NCBI GenBank assembly: GCA_036985935.1
Contig: BTQP01000003.1
Location: 1-33,727, forward strand
Reading direction: 5' to 3'
From: JAMBLL01 sp036985935
Lineage (GTDB): Bacteria > Actinomycetota > Acidimicrobiia > Spongiisociales > UBA5794
DNA: 33,727 nt
Below are positions 15,157-22,599 of this stretch, one piece after another. The position numbers were made by a program, and so were the translations under genes. The number at the start of each line of letters is the position of its first letter. The stretch's first letter is position 1. Below the pieces are notes generated by a model. The model did not search any database. It had not been told where the DNA came from and was given only the letters and a program-made list of their open reading frames with translations.

Positions 15157-18100
15157 CTAGACGCTAACGGAGGTCATGCGCTTGGAGAGAACCTTCGATG
15201 ACTCGCCCGGCTCCATCGTCACGCCGTACAGAACATCGGCGGCCTCCATGGTTTGCTGCTGGTGCGTGATGATCACCAACTGCACACTTTCACGCAGGGT
15301 GTGCACCAGCCGAAGGAATCGGTGCAGGTTCGCATCGTCGAGTGCCGCTTCAACCTCATCGAGGACGTAGAACGGACTGGGTCTGGCTCGGAACACCGCG
15401 AACAGGAAGGCCAGTGCGGCAAGTGACCTCTCACCCCCGCTGAGCAAGGAGAGTCTGCCGACCTTCTTGCCCGCTGGCTGTGCCTGCACGAGTACACCGG
15501 TTGCCAGCGGATCCGTGCCCTTGTCCAATCGGAGCTGGCCTTTGCCCCCGGGGAACACCAGAGCGAAGTTCTCCTCGTAGTACTTTGCAATGTCTGCGAA
15601 CGCTTCTTCGAACAACGCAACCATCTTCTCGTCAAGTGCCGCGATGACTTTCTTGAGCTCGCCACGGGACTCGGCGAGGTCGGCGAGTTGCTCCTCGAGC
15701 TCCTGGCTGGCAGAGGCGAGCTCCTCGTACTCCGCTGCTGCAAGCGGGTTGATCGGGCCCATCCGTCGTAGATCGGCAGTCAGAGATTCGAGCCGATGTT
15801 CAGGGTCGACGTCCTCGCCGATATCTGGTTCGACTGCCGATAGCGCCTGGGCCTCAGTCGCATCAGCGTCTCTTCGAATGGCCTCGCAGGCGGCCTCGTC
15901 CCGCACGTTGAGCTCGGCGAGCTCGACATCCAGAGCGTTCACCATCGCTGATGACGTCCGACTGGTCGTTTCGAGGGCCTCACGTCTGGCCTCCGCGTCG
16001 ACGAGTTCTGCGTTTGTGCTTCCGGAGCGGTCGCGCAGGGACCTCTGGCGTTCCCTCAGCTCTTCGATGAATCCCGACACTGTCGAGATAGCCACCTGTG
16101 CCACCTCGTCGATGCGGGTGAGGCTGTGGACCGTTTCGTCTGATCCGGGAAGCCATTGCAATTGGTTGAGCTCGGCTTCGACAGCCGCTAGCCGCGCCTC
16201 GCTCATCGTCCTTCGCTCGACAATCACTGCGACGTCGCCGGATGCCTCCTGCAAGATACGTTGTGCTTGCTCGCGCTGAGCCGCAACCTCGCCGCGGCGC
16301 ACGTTGAGGGCCTCCCAAGCGACGTGACGGGCAGCTTCTTCGCCCTCGAAGCCGGCGACGCGGTCACGCAAGGCGGAGATTCGATCATCCCGGATCTGTG
16401 CCGAATCTGCGATCGCCGCTATTCGAGATGCAAGCCTCTCCGACTCCTCGTTTGAAGCGGCGAGCGATCGGGCGTTCAACCCGAGAGCCTCGCTGAGTCC
16501 CCCGAGTTTGGCCTCGAGATTCTCGAGCAAATCCAGTGCCTGACGCTCTTCGGTCTTTGCGGCCTCGAATGATCGCCCGGTTGCGGTCGCGAGGCTCGAC
16601 GTTCTCGACAGGTCGCGTTCGGCGACTTCGAGCTCCACTTTCGATCCCTCGAGCGCGGCGGGTCCTGCACCGTCGGGCTGCGAGACGATCATCCCCGTCT
16701 GGGTGACGACGTCACCCTCGGGCGTCACAACACGGACATCTGGAAACACTTCGACGATCTCCCATGCCGTGTTCCACCCCTCCACGACAACAACATCCCC
16801 GAGAAACGCTGCAGCGAGGGCGCTGTCCGCGTTCTTTCCGAGCATGCCGACAAGTGTGTCGACACCGAATCGATCAGCGGCCCGCTGGGCAACCGATAGG
16901 TCGCCTTCGCGGTGAAATACGAAGGACACACCACCCGTGCCCGCCGTCTTGAGTGCGTTGATCGCGTTTCGCATCGGATCAGGCCCTAGTGTGACGAACG
17001 CGGAGCGCCAAGACCCGAGGGCCGCATCCACCGCGGGGCCGTATCGCGCTGGCACATCGAGGTGCGCTACCACCGCTCCGAGCACTCCGTCGTACCCGGT
17101 AGCGATTGTGAGAGCGACATCGTCAACAAGCCCCTCGAGCGCTGCTTCGAGTGCGTCGACACGAGCCTGGGACCTCGTCACAGCAAGCAGTGCCTCCTCC
17201 TTGGCAGCTTGAGCGAGGCTAAATGCGGTCTCTGCAGACTCGCGGCTGACCTTGCTGATCTCATATTTCTTCGCCAGAACGGTGACAGAGCTGTCCGAGT
17301 CGCGGATCTCGCGATTCAGCCGGTCCGCCTCTTCTGTCTCATCCGAGACGCGATCGGCAACGACCAGCATCCTTTGCTCGATTTGCTCCGCCTCGATTCG
17401 ATCGCGGTTCGCGGCCGTCTCGAGTGACCGGAGGTCACCTCGAAGGTTCGCTACGACGCCTTCAGTCGGAAGTTGGACCTGCTCGGCGAGGGCGCGCTCC
17501 TCGTCTTCAAGTGCGCGTAGCGCAGTGTCACGTCGCTCGACTTCATCGATCGCTTTGCGTTCGACGTCCGAGGAGTTGGCAAGAACATCTTTGAGATCAT
17601 GCAGCTCTGTTTCGAGATCATCCCTCCGCTCGTCCGCGCCGACCAGGCGCGACGTGATGGCCTGAGAACGCTCACGCGCGACGAGCGACGCTGACGTGAA
17701 CCGTTCCCGCACCGTCTCGAGTCTCGCAGCCGCTGCTGTATCCCTCCGCAGTTCGGCACCGACATGACCCGCTGCGGTACGCAGCCCCTCGAGCCCGTCG
17801 CGCAGTTCCTTCAATTCGCTATCCGAGGCATCGAGCTTCGCCGCTGCATCCGACCGCTCCGCTTTCGCCTGCTCGATGCGGGTTCGAAGCGCTCGAAGCT
17901 GTTCGCCGCCGAGCCATAGGCGCAGCGCCATCGCCTCGTCCTTGACCGAGTCATATCGCAGAGCGGCATTTGCCTGCCGCTTCAGTGGTCGCAGGGCTTT
18001 GCGCTGCTGCATCAAGATGTCGTTCAGCCGTTCGACGTCGAGGTCGGTGCGTTCGAGACGCCGGACGGAGCGTTCCCTGCGGCTGCGATGTTTGGTCACA

Positions 18101-18597
18101 CCTGCGGCTTCTTCGATCACCGCTCGGTGGTCTTCCGGGCTGGCGTTGAGGATGTCACCAACCTGGCCCTGGCCAACGAGAACGTGCTGCTGTTTACCGA
18201 TCCCGCCGTCTGACAAGAGGTCCTGGATGTCGAGCAGCCGGCAGGGCGCTCCATTGAGCTCGTACTCCGAGGTGCCATCGCGAAATAGCCTGCGGGTGAT
18301 GGTGATCTCGGCCAGGCCGAGTGGAATCAGTTGGTCGTCGTTCGCAAATGTGAGCGAGACCTCAGCGCGTGGCAGAGGTGGCCTGGTCTCGGTTCCGGCG
18401 AAGACAACATCCTCCATTCGCTCCGTTCGCAGCGACTTCGTTGCCTGGGTGCCCATCACCCATGCAATGGCGTCCAGGATGTTCGACTTTCCCGATCCGT
18501 TCGGTCCAACAACGACGTTGACACCCGACGTGAAGTCGAGACGAGTGCGGTCGGCGAAAGACTTGAATCCGCGCAGTGTCAGATGTTTGAGTTTCAC
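15157..18597 (-). CDS. smc: Chromosome segregation ATPase SMC
   Basis: This 1146-residue protein has full SMC architecture. The N-terminal head has GPNGSGKS at 31-38 and GKQQHVLVGQGQVGDI (Q-loop region). A long heptad-rich coil runs from about 170 to 480. The hinge (about 490-640) contains GYDGVLGAVVAHLDVP and its Gly-rich partner. The return coil leads to the C-terminal head with the signature LLSGGERSLAALAF from about 1051 and Walker B FYVLDEVEAALDD from about 1076. SMC dimers with ScpA/ScpB load at parS sites and compact and align the chromosome. The start is GTG at 18595-18597, giving MKLKHLTLRGFKSFAD, the standard N-terminus. No strong ribosome-binding site precedes it. Confidence 0.97.
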   Translation of the reverse strand: MKLKHLTLRGFKSFADRTRLDFTSGVNVVVGPNGSGKSNILDAIAWVMGTQATKSLRTERMEDVVFAGTETRPPLPRAEVSLTFANDDQLIPLGLAEITITRRLFRDGTSEYELNGAPCRLLDIQDLLSDGGIGKQQHVLVGQGQVGDILNASPEDHRAVIEEAAGVTKHRSRRERSVRRLERTDLDVERLNDILMQQRKALRPLKRQANAALRYDSVKDEAMALRLWLGGEQLRALRTRIEQAKAERSDAAAKLDASDSELKELRDGLEGLRTAAGHVGAELRRDTAAAARLETVRERFTSASLVARERSQAITSRLVGADERRDDLETELHDLKDVLANSSDVERKAIDEVERRDTALRALEDEERALAEQVQLPTEGVVANLRGDLRSLETAANRDRIEAEQIEQRMLVVADRVSDETEEADRLNREIRDSDSSVTVLAKKYEISKVSRESAETAFSLAQAAKEEALLAVTRSQARVDALEAALEGLVDDVALTIATGYDGVLGAVVAHLDVPARYGPAVDAALGSWRSAFVTLGPDPMRNAINALKTAGTGGVSFVFHREGDLSVAQRAADRFGVDTLVGMLGKNADSALAAAFLGDVVVVEGWNTAWEIVEVFPDVRVVTPEGDVVTQTGMIVSQPDGAGPAALEGSKVELEVAERDLSRTSSLATATGRSFEAAKTEERQALDLLENLEAKLGGLSEALGLNARSLAASNEESERLASRIAAIADSAQIRDDRISALRDRVAGFEGEEAARHVAWEALNVRRGEVAAQREQAQRILQEASGDVAVIVERRTMSEARLAAVEAELNQLQWLPGSDETVHSLTRIDEVAQVAISTVSGFIEELRERQRSLRDRSGSTNAELVDAEARREALETTSRTSSAMVNALDVELAELNVRDEAACEAIRRDADATEAQALSAVEPDIGEDVDPEHRLESLTADLRRMGPINPLAAAEYEELASASQELEEQLADLAESRGELKKVIAALDEKMVALFEEAFADIAKYYEENFALVFPGGKGQLRLDKGTDPLATGVLVQAQPAGKKVGRLSLLSGGERSLAALAFLFAVFRARPSPFYVLDEVEAALDDANLHRFLRLVHTLRESVQLVIITHQQQTMEAADVLYGVTMEPGESSKVLSKRMTSVSV

Positions 18598-18621
18598 GAA
18601 TCTGCAGGTTACCAGGACGAA

Positions 18622-18635
18622 TTACATGCGTGTAA
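18622..18635. promoter_or_regulatory. Inverted repeat upstream of smc
   Basis: TTACA (18622-18626), TGCG, TGTAA (18631-18635) is a perfect 5-base inverted repeat with a 4-base spacer. It lies 25-38 bases before the smc GTG in the 54-base gap to rnc. A wider pair, GGTTAC (18607-18612) and GTAACC (18632-18637), overlaps its right arm. It could be a protein-binding site or a small hairpin in the rnc-smc message. Short palindromes like this also arise by chance. Confidence 0.25.
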
Positions 18636-18651
18636 CCCAATTCCCGGCTCG

Positions 18652-19356
18652 TCAGCGGTCGTCCCCGGACGACGTGGGATCTTCGAGCGCACGACGGGCA
18701 GCCTCGATGGCAGCAGCCTTCTTCGAGGGACCGTCCGCGGTTGCGATGCGCTGTCCCTCGACGACGGCTGTTGCGATGAAGACAGCCGCGTGGTCGGGGC
18801 CTGAACGCTCATACTCGAACGTAACGGTCACACCTTGCTTCGCGAGCCGCTCCTGCAGTCGCGACCTCGGATCCTGCACGTCGCCGGATCCCACGACATC
18901 CTCGACCAGCGGACCCCACCACCGTCGCACGATGGTGTCCGCCTCGTTCCAGCCCCCATCGAGGTGAACCGCTCCGAGTAGGGACTCGACCACATCGGAG
19001 AGAATGGAATCACGTTGCCTGCCCCCGGATTGGTCCTCCCCTCGACCGAGACGTATCGCCCCGTCGAGTTCGAGATCCCTGGCGAGCGATGCAAGTGCCC
19101 TTTCGTCAACGACCGAGGCTCGGATCCTCGTCATCTCGCCCTCAGTTGCCGTCGGCAATCGAGCGTAGATGATGTCCGTTGTCGCGAGTTCGATCACTGC
19201 GTCACCGAGGAATTCGAGGCGTTCGTATGACGTCGTGTTGTGATTCTCAGCGACGAACGACGAATGCGTGAGTGCCTCAGAGAGCAGCGAGCTGTCAGCG
19301 AACGTATATCCGATTCGCTTCTGAAGTTCTGCGAGTCTGGTGTCGCTGCTGTCCAT
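18652..19356 (-). CDS. rnc: Ribonuclease III
   Basis: This 234-residue protein has the two RNase III domains. The catalytic domain (1-150) has the signature ERLEFLGDAVIEL at 45-57 and SDVVESLLGAVHLDGG. Acidic residues Glu45, Glu48, Asp52, Asp121 and Glu124 line up with the catalytic set of the E. coli enzyme. The double-stranded RNA-binding domain is at about 162-226 and ends with KKAAAIEAARRAL. The enzyme cuts rRNA precursors and structured mRNAs. It starts at ATG 19354-19356, two bases after the plsX stop, and precedes smc, as in many Gram-positive genomes. Confidence 0.97.
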   Translation of the reverse strand: MDSSDTRLAELQKRIGYTFADSSLLSEALTHSSFVAENHNTTSYERLEFLGDAVIELATTDIIYARLPTATEGEMTRIRASVVDERALASLARDLELDGAIRLGRGEDQSGGRQRDSILSDVVESLLGAVHLDGGWNEADTIVRRWWGPLVEDVVGSGDVQDPRSRLQERLAKQGVTVTFEYERSGPDHAAVFIATAVVEGQRIATADGPSKKAAAIEAARRALEDPTSSGDDR

Positions 19357-19358
19357 CG

Positions 19359-20336
19359 TCAGGATGATGCAGCGGCGATTCCCGAGGCGATCGTGCCGAC
19401 GAGATCCTGGGCGACACCCTCGGCGGCGATCTGAATTGCATTGTCGATCGCAATACGGTTTGCCCGACCGTGTGAGATCACGACGACACCCTTCGTTCCC
19501 ACCAGGTGTGCACCGCCGACGGTGTCGGGTGACAGCCGCTCCCTCAGTTCCATGAAGGCGGGTGTCAACGTCGCTACGAGTTCCTGGTACTCAGGTTTCG
19601 CCAACATCTCGAGCACCATCTTTTGGATCACTTTGCCTGCGCCCTCTCCAGTCTTGAGAAGGACATTGCCGGTGAACCCATCGGTAACGATGACGTCTGC
19701 TGCGGCAGTGGCGAGATCACGGCCTTCCACGTTGCCGATGAAGTTGATTGCTTCGGTCCGCGACAGGAGTTCGAACGCTTCCTTCTCGAGAGGCCGACCC
19801 TTCGATTGCTCTTCACCGATATTGAGCAGGCCGACCTTCGGGTTCTCGATACGGAGATACACAGTTGACAGTGCGGATCCCATCACGGCGAATTGCACGA
19901 GGTGTTTTGGTTTGCACTCGATGTTCGCTCCGACGTCGATTATCACGTGCCCCGTCGGAAAAATCGATGCGATTCCCGGTCGCGTGACACCCTTGAGCCG
20001 CCCGATGAGGAAAGCGGCGGAGGCGATCGCGGCACCCGTAGACCCGGCTGAAACGAGAGCATCTGCGTGCCCATCTGCGACCATACGAGCCGCAACAACG
20101 ATTGAAGAATCCTTTTTCTCACGAATGGCCCGCGCAGGATCGTCCTTCATCTCGATGGTCTCGCTTGCGTGGCGAAGAGTTATCGAGTCGCCCCTGCCTG
20201 CAAGAACCGGTTCGATCTGTTCGGTGTCGCCTACAAGGACGACGTCGATGCCGGCTTCGGCGGCGATAATCGCCCCCTCGACTATCTCGCGAGGAGCGCT
20301 GTCGCCCCCCATGGCGTCTACGGCGATCAGTGGCAT
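19359..20336 (-). CDS. plsX: Phosphate acyltransferase PlsX
   Basis: This 325-residue protein begins MPLIAVDAMGGDSAPREIV, the PlsX signature, and keeps the later family blocks: DALVSAGSTGA, DVGANIECKP, GLLNIGEEQSKG and VTDGFTGNVLLKT. PlsX makes acyl-phosphate from acyl-ACP for PlsY, the first step of phosphatidic acid synthesis at the inner face of the membrane. The start ATG at 20334-20336 is five bases after the rpmF stop. The order yceD-rpmF-plsX is a widespread linkage between L32 and lipid synthesis. The partner plsY and the fab cluster are not adjacent, although fabI lies some 8 kb away. Confidence 0.96.
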   Translation of the reverse strand: MPLIAVDAMGGDSAPREIVEGAIIAAEAGIDVVLVGDTEQIEPVLAGRGDSITLRHASETIEMKDDPARAIREKKDSSIVVAARMVADGHADALVSAGSTGAAIASAAFLIGRLKGVTRPGIASIFPTGHVIIDVGANIECKPKHLVQFAVMGSALSTVYLRIENPKVGLLNIGEEQSKGRPLEKEAFELLSRTEAINFIGNVEGRDLATAAADVIVTDGFTGNVLLKTGEGAGKVIQKMVLEMLAKPEYQELVATLTPAFMELRERLSPDTVGGAHLVGTKGVVVISHGRANRIAIDNAIQIAAEGVAQDLVGTIASGIAAASS

Positions 20337-20341
20337 GTGGG

Positions 20342-20518
20342 TTACGACGCTTCGATGACTTCGCGTCCGTTATACATGCCGCAGTTCGAACACGCACGAT
20401 GCGGCGTGTGTGGAGCATTGCACGTCGAGCAACGGGCGATCGTGGGACGTGCGACCTTCCACTGAGCCTTGCGGCGTCGAGTCCGGGAACGCGACATCTT
20501 CTTTTTTGGCACTGCCAT
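20342..20518 (-). CDS. rpmF: 50S ribosomal protein L32 (zinc-binding form)
   Basis: This 58-residue protein begins MAVPKKKMSRSRTRRRKAQW, which is the L32 N-terminus. It has a zinc ribbon CSTC at 30-33 and CSNC at 44-47, so it is the cysteine-containing form rather than the zinc-independent paralog. L32 sits on the large subunit near the exit tunnel. I chose the ATG at 20516-20518 over a start two codons upstream because MAVPKKK is the family start. The DUF177 gene ends two bases upstream, and plsX starts five bases downstream. Confidence 0.96.
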   Translation of the reverse strand: MAVPKKKMSRSRTRRRKAQWKVARPTIARCSTCNAPHTPHRACSNCGMYNGREVIEAS

Positions 20519-20520
20519 GA

Positions 20521-21042
20521 TCAATCCTCTTCTGTTCGTTCCGCGGGCTCGAGGAGGTCCTTGAGGACGGCGAAGGGCGAACGGGAATCGCCCTCTTCAC
20601 CCGGGAGATCAGTATTCAAGTCTATTCCCGGGCTAGTCACAACTTCACACGTGTCTTTCCCGCAATCCTGGGACACGGGAAGCGAGAGAATCACCTCGTC
20701 TCGCAGCAACTGCTCGACGTCGATATCGTGGCCATCGAGCGGGTAACTCTCATCATCGTCGTCCGCTGTGTCGAAGAGCGCGCCGATTGCGGCATGCCGA
20801 TCGGTCGAGAATTCGTCAAGGCATCGAAAGCACGTGTCGAGGGTTGTATGCCGAACGGTCCCCGTCACCGCGACACCACCGGACACGGGGTGCAACGTCA
20901 GATCGGCCACGATCGGGATGTCTGGGGACACCCTGCTCATCTCGATCCCCCAATCGACGGTCTGTTCGATCGTCACAGAACGCGGCGACGCATCCCTGCC
21001 AAGCAGGTCGGCAACATTGAGCACAAAGGGACCACGGATCAT
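20521..21042 (-). CDS. DUF177 / YceD family protein
   Basis: This 173-residue protein has the conserved YceD cysteine pair in CFRCLDEF near residues 92-99 and a second pair in DCGKDTCE. The surroundings are acidic (TADDDDES) and the C-terminus is polar. YceD proteins are nearly always encoded next to rpmF. Members have been tied to 23S rRNA accumulation, which fits a ribosome assembly role, but the molecular action is not established. It starts at ATG 21040-21042, 26 bases after the SepIVA-like gene. It is followed two bases later by L32, so co-translation with L32 is likely. Confidence 0.88.
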   Translation of the reverse strand: MIRGPFVLNVADLLGRDASPRSVTIEQTVDWGIEMSRVSPDIPIVADLTLHPVSGGVAVTGTVRHTTLDTCFRCLDEFSTDRHAAIGALFDTADDDDESYPLDGHDIDVEQLLRDEVILSLPVSQDCGKDTCEVVTSPGIDLNTDLPGEEGDSRSPFAVLKDLLEPAERTEED

Positions 21043-21068
21043 GCCACGCAGGGTACCCGTTGGGGACC

Positions 21069-21590
21069 CTATTGAGAGACCGGAGGCTCCTCAGCGGGCG
21101 GCAAAGCCTTGTGCAGCTCGGCTCTTGCCTCCGTCACGTACCGATAGAGCTCACCAAGAATCGTTTCGGCCTCGGAGAGGTGCCGTTCCGCGTAATCCTC
21201 GGCTTCAAGTCGAATCCGTCTGGCTTCGTTCTCAGCGCTCCGCACCAGAGTGTTTGCCTCTTCAACGGCCTCTTGAACGATGTAGTTTTCTGAGATCAGC
21301 TGCTCGGACTCCACCTTCGCTGCAGAAATGACCTCGCGAGCCTTCTCGTTCGTCCGGGTGATATACGATTCGCGCTCGCGAACCATCCATCGCGCGGCAC
21401 GTACCTCCTCCGGCAACTCCTCTGCGGCTGCATGCAACCTGTCGAGCAGGTCCTCCTGGTTGATCATTACGTTGCTCGACAGGGGCACGGCGCGGGCGGC
21501 CTCGATCTCTGAGATGAGATCCTCGATGAGTTCAGAGATCTTGCCGGGGACGGGTGGTGTCTGGCGTGATTCGTCCGGATGGTCGATCAT
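21069..21590 (-). CDS. SepIVA/DivIVA-like coiled-coil protein
   Basis: This 173-residue, mostly helical protein has a coiled coil from about 45 to 160, rich in Glu, Ala and Arg. It contains the stretches ARWMVRERESYI, TNEKAREVISAAK and SAENEARRIRLEAEDYAERHL. The repeated 'A..EA..I..eAe..A' pattern is shared by DivIVA-like and ATP-synthase-b-like proteins. Its position between coaD and the DUF177 gene matches mycobacterial SepIVA (the Rv2927c locus beside Rv2926c and rnc), a cell-division and envelope-growth factor. The equivalence is inferred from gene order and fold type. The ATG overlaps the coaD stop by three bases. Confidence 0.75.
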   Translation of the reverse strand: MIDHPDESRQTPPVPGKISELIEDLISEIEAARAVPLSSNVMINQEDLLDRLHAAAEELPEEVRAARWMVRERESYITRTNEKAREVISAAKVESEQLISENYIVQEAVEEANTLVRSAENEARRIRLEAEDYAERHLSEAETILGELYRYVTEARAELHKALPPAEEPPVSQ

Positions 21591-22063
21591 TCAAGACGCT
21601 CCTTTAAGGCTGCGGCGACTGGTTCAGGAACAAGCGCATCGACAGACCCGCCGAGCCTTGCTACTTCTTTCACAAGAGATGAGGATAGGTAGCCGTACTC
21701 CGGTTTCGTAGCGACGAAGAGAGACACGACGTCACCGGACAGATGTCGATTCATCTGTGACATCTGGATCTCGAACTCGAAATCCGTCACGGCCCGCAGA
21801 CCCTTGACCACGGTTTTCGCCCCAACCTCGCGAGCGAAATCGACCAGGAGACCCTCGAAACTGGCGACCCGCACGTTCGGCCACGCTGCACAGCAGGCCT
21901 CAAGCAACTCCACACGTTCTTGTGCGGTGAAAAGCGGCGTCTTTGACGGGTTGTGGACAACAGATACAACCACCTCATCGAAAAGTGACGCACACCGCTC
22001 AACGACGTCGAGGTGGCCCTTCGTCGGCGGATCGAAACTGCCCGGCACGAGCGCTGTTATCAC
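21587..22063 (-). CDS. coaD: Phosphopantetheine adenylyltransferase
   Basis: This 158-residue protein is the normal CoaD length. PGSFDPPTKGHLDVVERC at 7-24 includes the nucleotidyltransferase TxGH motif, here TKGH. VVKGLRAVTDFEFE and YGYLSSSLVKEVA are the pantetheine and ATP-side blocks. The enzyme joins ATP and 4'-phosphopantetheine to dephospho-CoA, the penultimate CoA step. The start is GTG at 22061-22063 and overlaps the rsmD stop (GTGA), while its stop overlaps the next gene. The rsmD-coaD pairing is very widespread. Confidence 0.97.
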   Translation of the reverse strand: MITALVPGSFDPPTKGHLDVVERCASLFDEVVVSVVHNPSKTPLFTAQERVELLEACCAAWPNVRVASFEGLLVDFAREVGAKTVVKGLRAVTDFEFEIQMSQMNRHLSGDVVSLFVATKPEYGYLSSSLVKEVARLGGSVDALVPEPVAAALKERLE

Positions 22064-22596
22064 GATGTAGCCCTCTCCATCATGGTTAGTACAGCATCAC
22101 CGTAACGCCGCTGGTCTTTACAAGTGAGGAATTCAGGCAAAACGATGTCACTGGACGCTTGCCGGTGCACAACAACCAGGCCCGATGAAGCGAGCACCCG
22201 ATCCAATGCCGCAAGCGTCAACAACACATCCGCATCCGGGTCAGAGTATGGCGGGTCGACGAAGACCAGATCGAATGTTCCAGAGAGGCGTGAAAGAACC
22301 CCCGGAAGCGTTCCATGAGTCACCGTGCCACCGAGCCCAACGGCCACCACATTCTTGTGAATCTTTTCGACGGCCGTCCGGTCGCCTTCGACGAAAACCG
22401 CATCCGTTGCCCCTCGACTGAGTGCCTCGAGACCGAGAGATCCCGAACCGGCGTAGAGATCCAGGACGTGGGCATCGAAAAGTCGATCGCGCAGAATCGA
22501 AAATACTGATTCACGGGCGCGGCCGGTCATAGGCCGTGTGCCAGTCTCCGGCACGGCCAACCGCGTGCCCTTTGACCTTCCAGCGATGATTCGCAT
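22060..22596 (-). CDS. rsmD: 16S rRNA (guanine966-N2)-methyltransferase RsmD
   Basis: This 178-residue protein starts MRIIAGRSKGTRLAVP, the standard N-terminus, with RPMTGRARESVFSIL at 21-35. The SAM-binding motif I is LDLYAGSGSLGLEALSRG at 45-62 and the catalytic motif IV is DPPY at 114-117. RsmD methylates the exocyclic amine of G966 in 16S rRNA during 30S assembly. The ATG at 22594-22596 is three bases after the recG stop, and the stop overlaps coaD. recG-rsmD-coaD thus reads as one transcription unit. Confidence 0.95.
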   Translation of the reverse strand: MRIIAGRSKGTRLAVPETGTRPMTGRARESVFSILRDRLFDAHVLDLYAGSGSLGLEALSRGATDAVFVEGDRTAVEKIHKNVVAVGLGGTVTHGTLPGVLSRLSGTFDLVFVDPPYSDPDADVLLTLAALDRVLASSGLVVVHRQASSDIVLPEFLTCKDQRRYGDAVLTMMERATS

Positions 22597-22599
22597 CTT

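Noticed and set aside
17876..18967. 363-residue rightward open frame across smc and rnc
   Set aside because: Antisense to two certain genes; Ser/Arg-rich composition is typical of a shadow frame.
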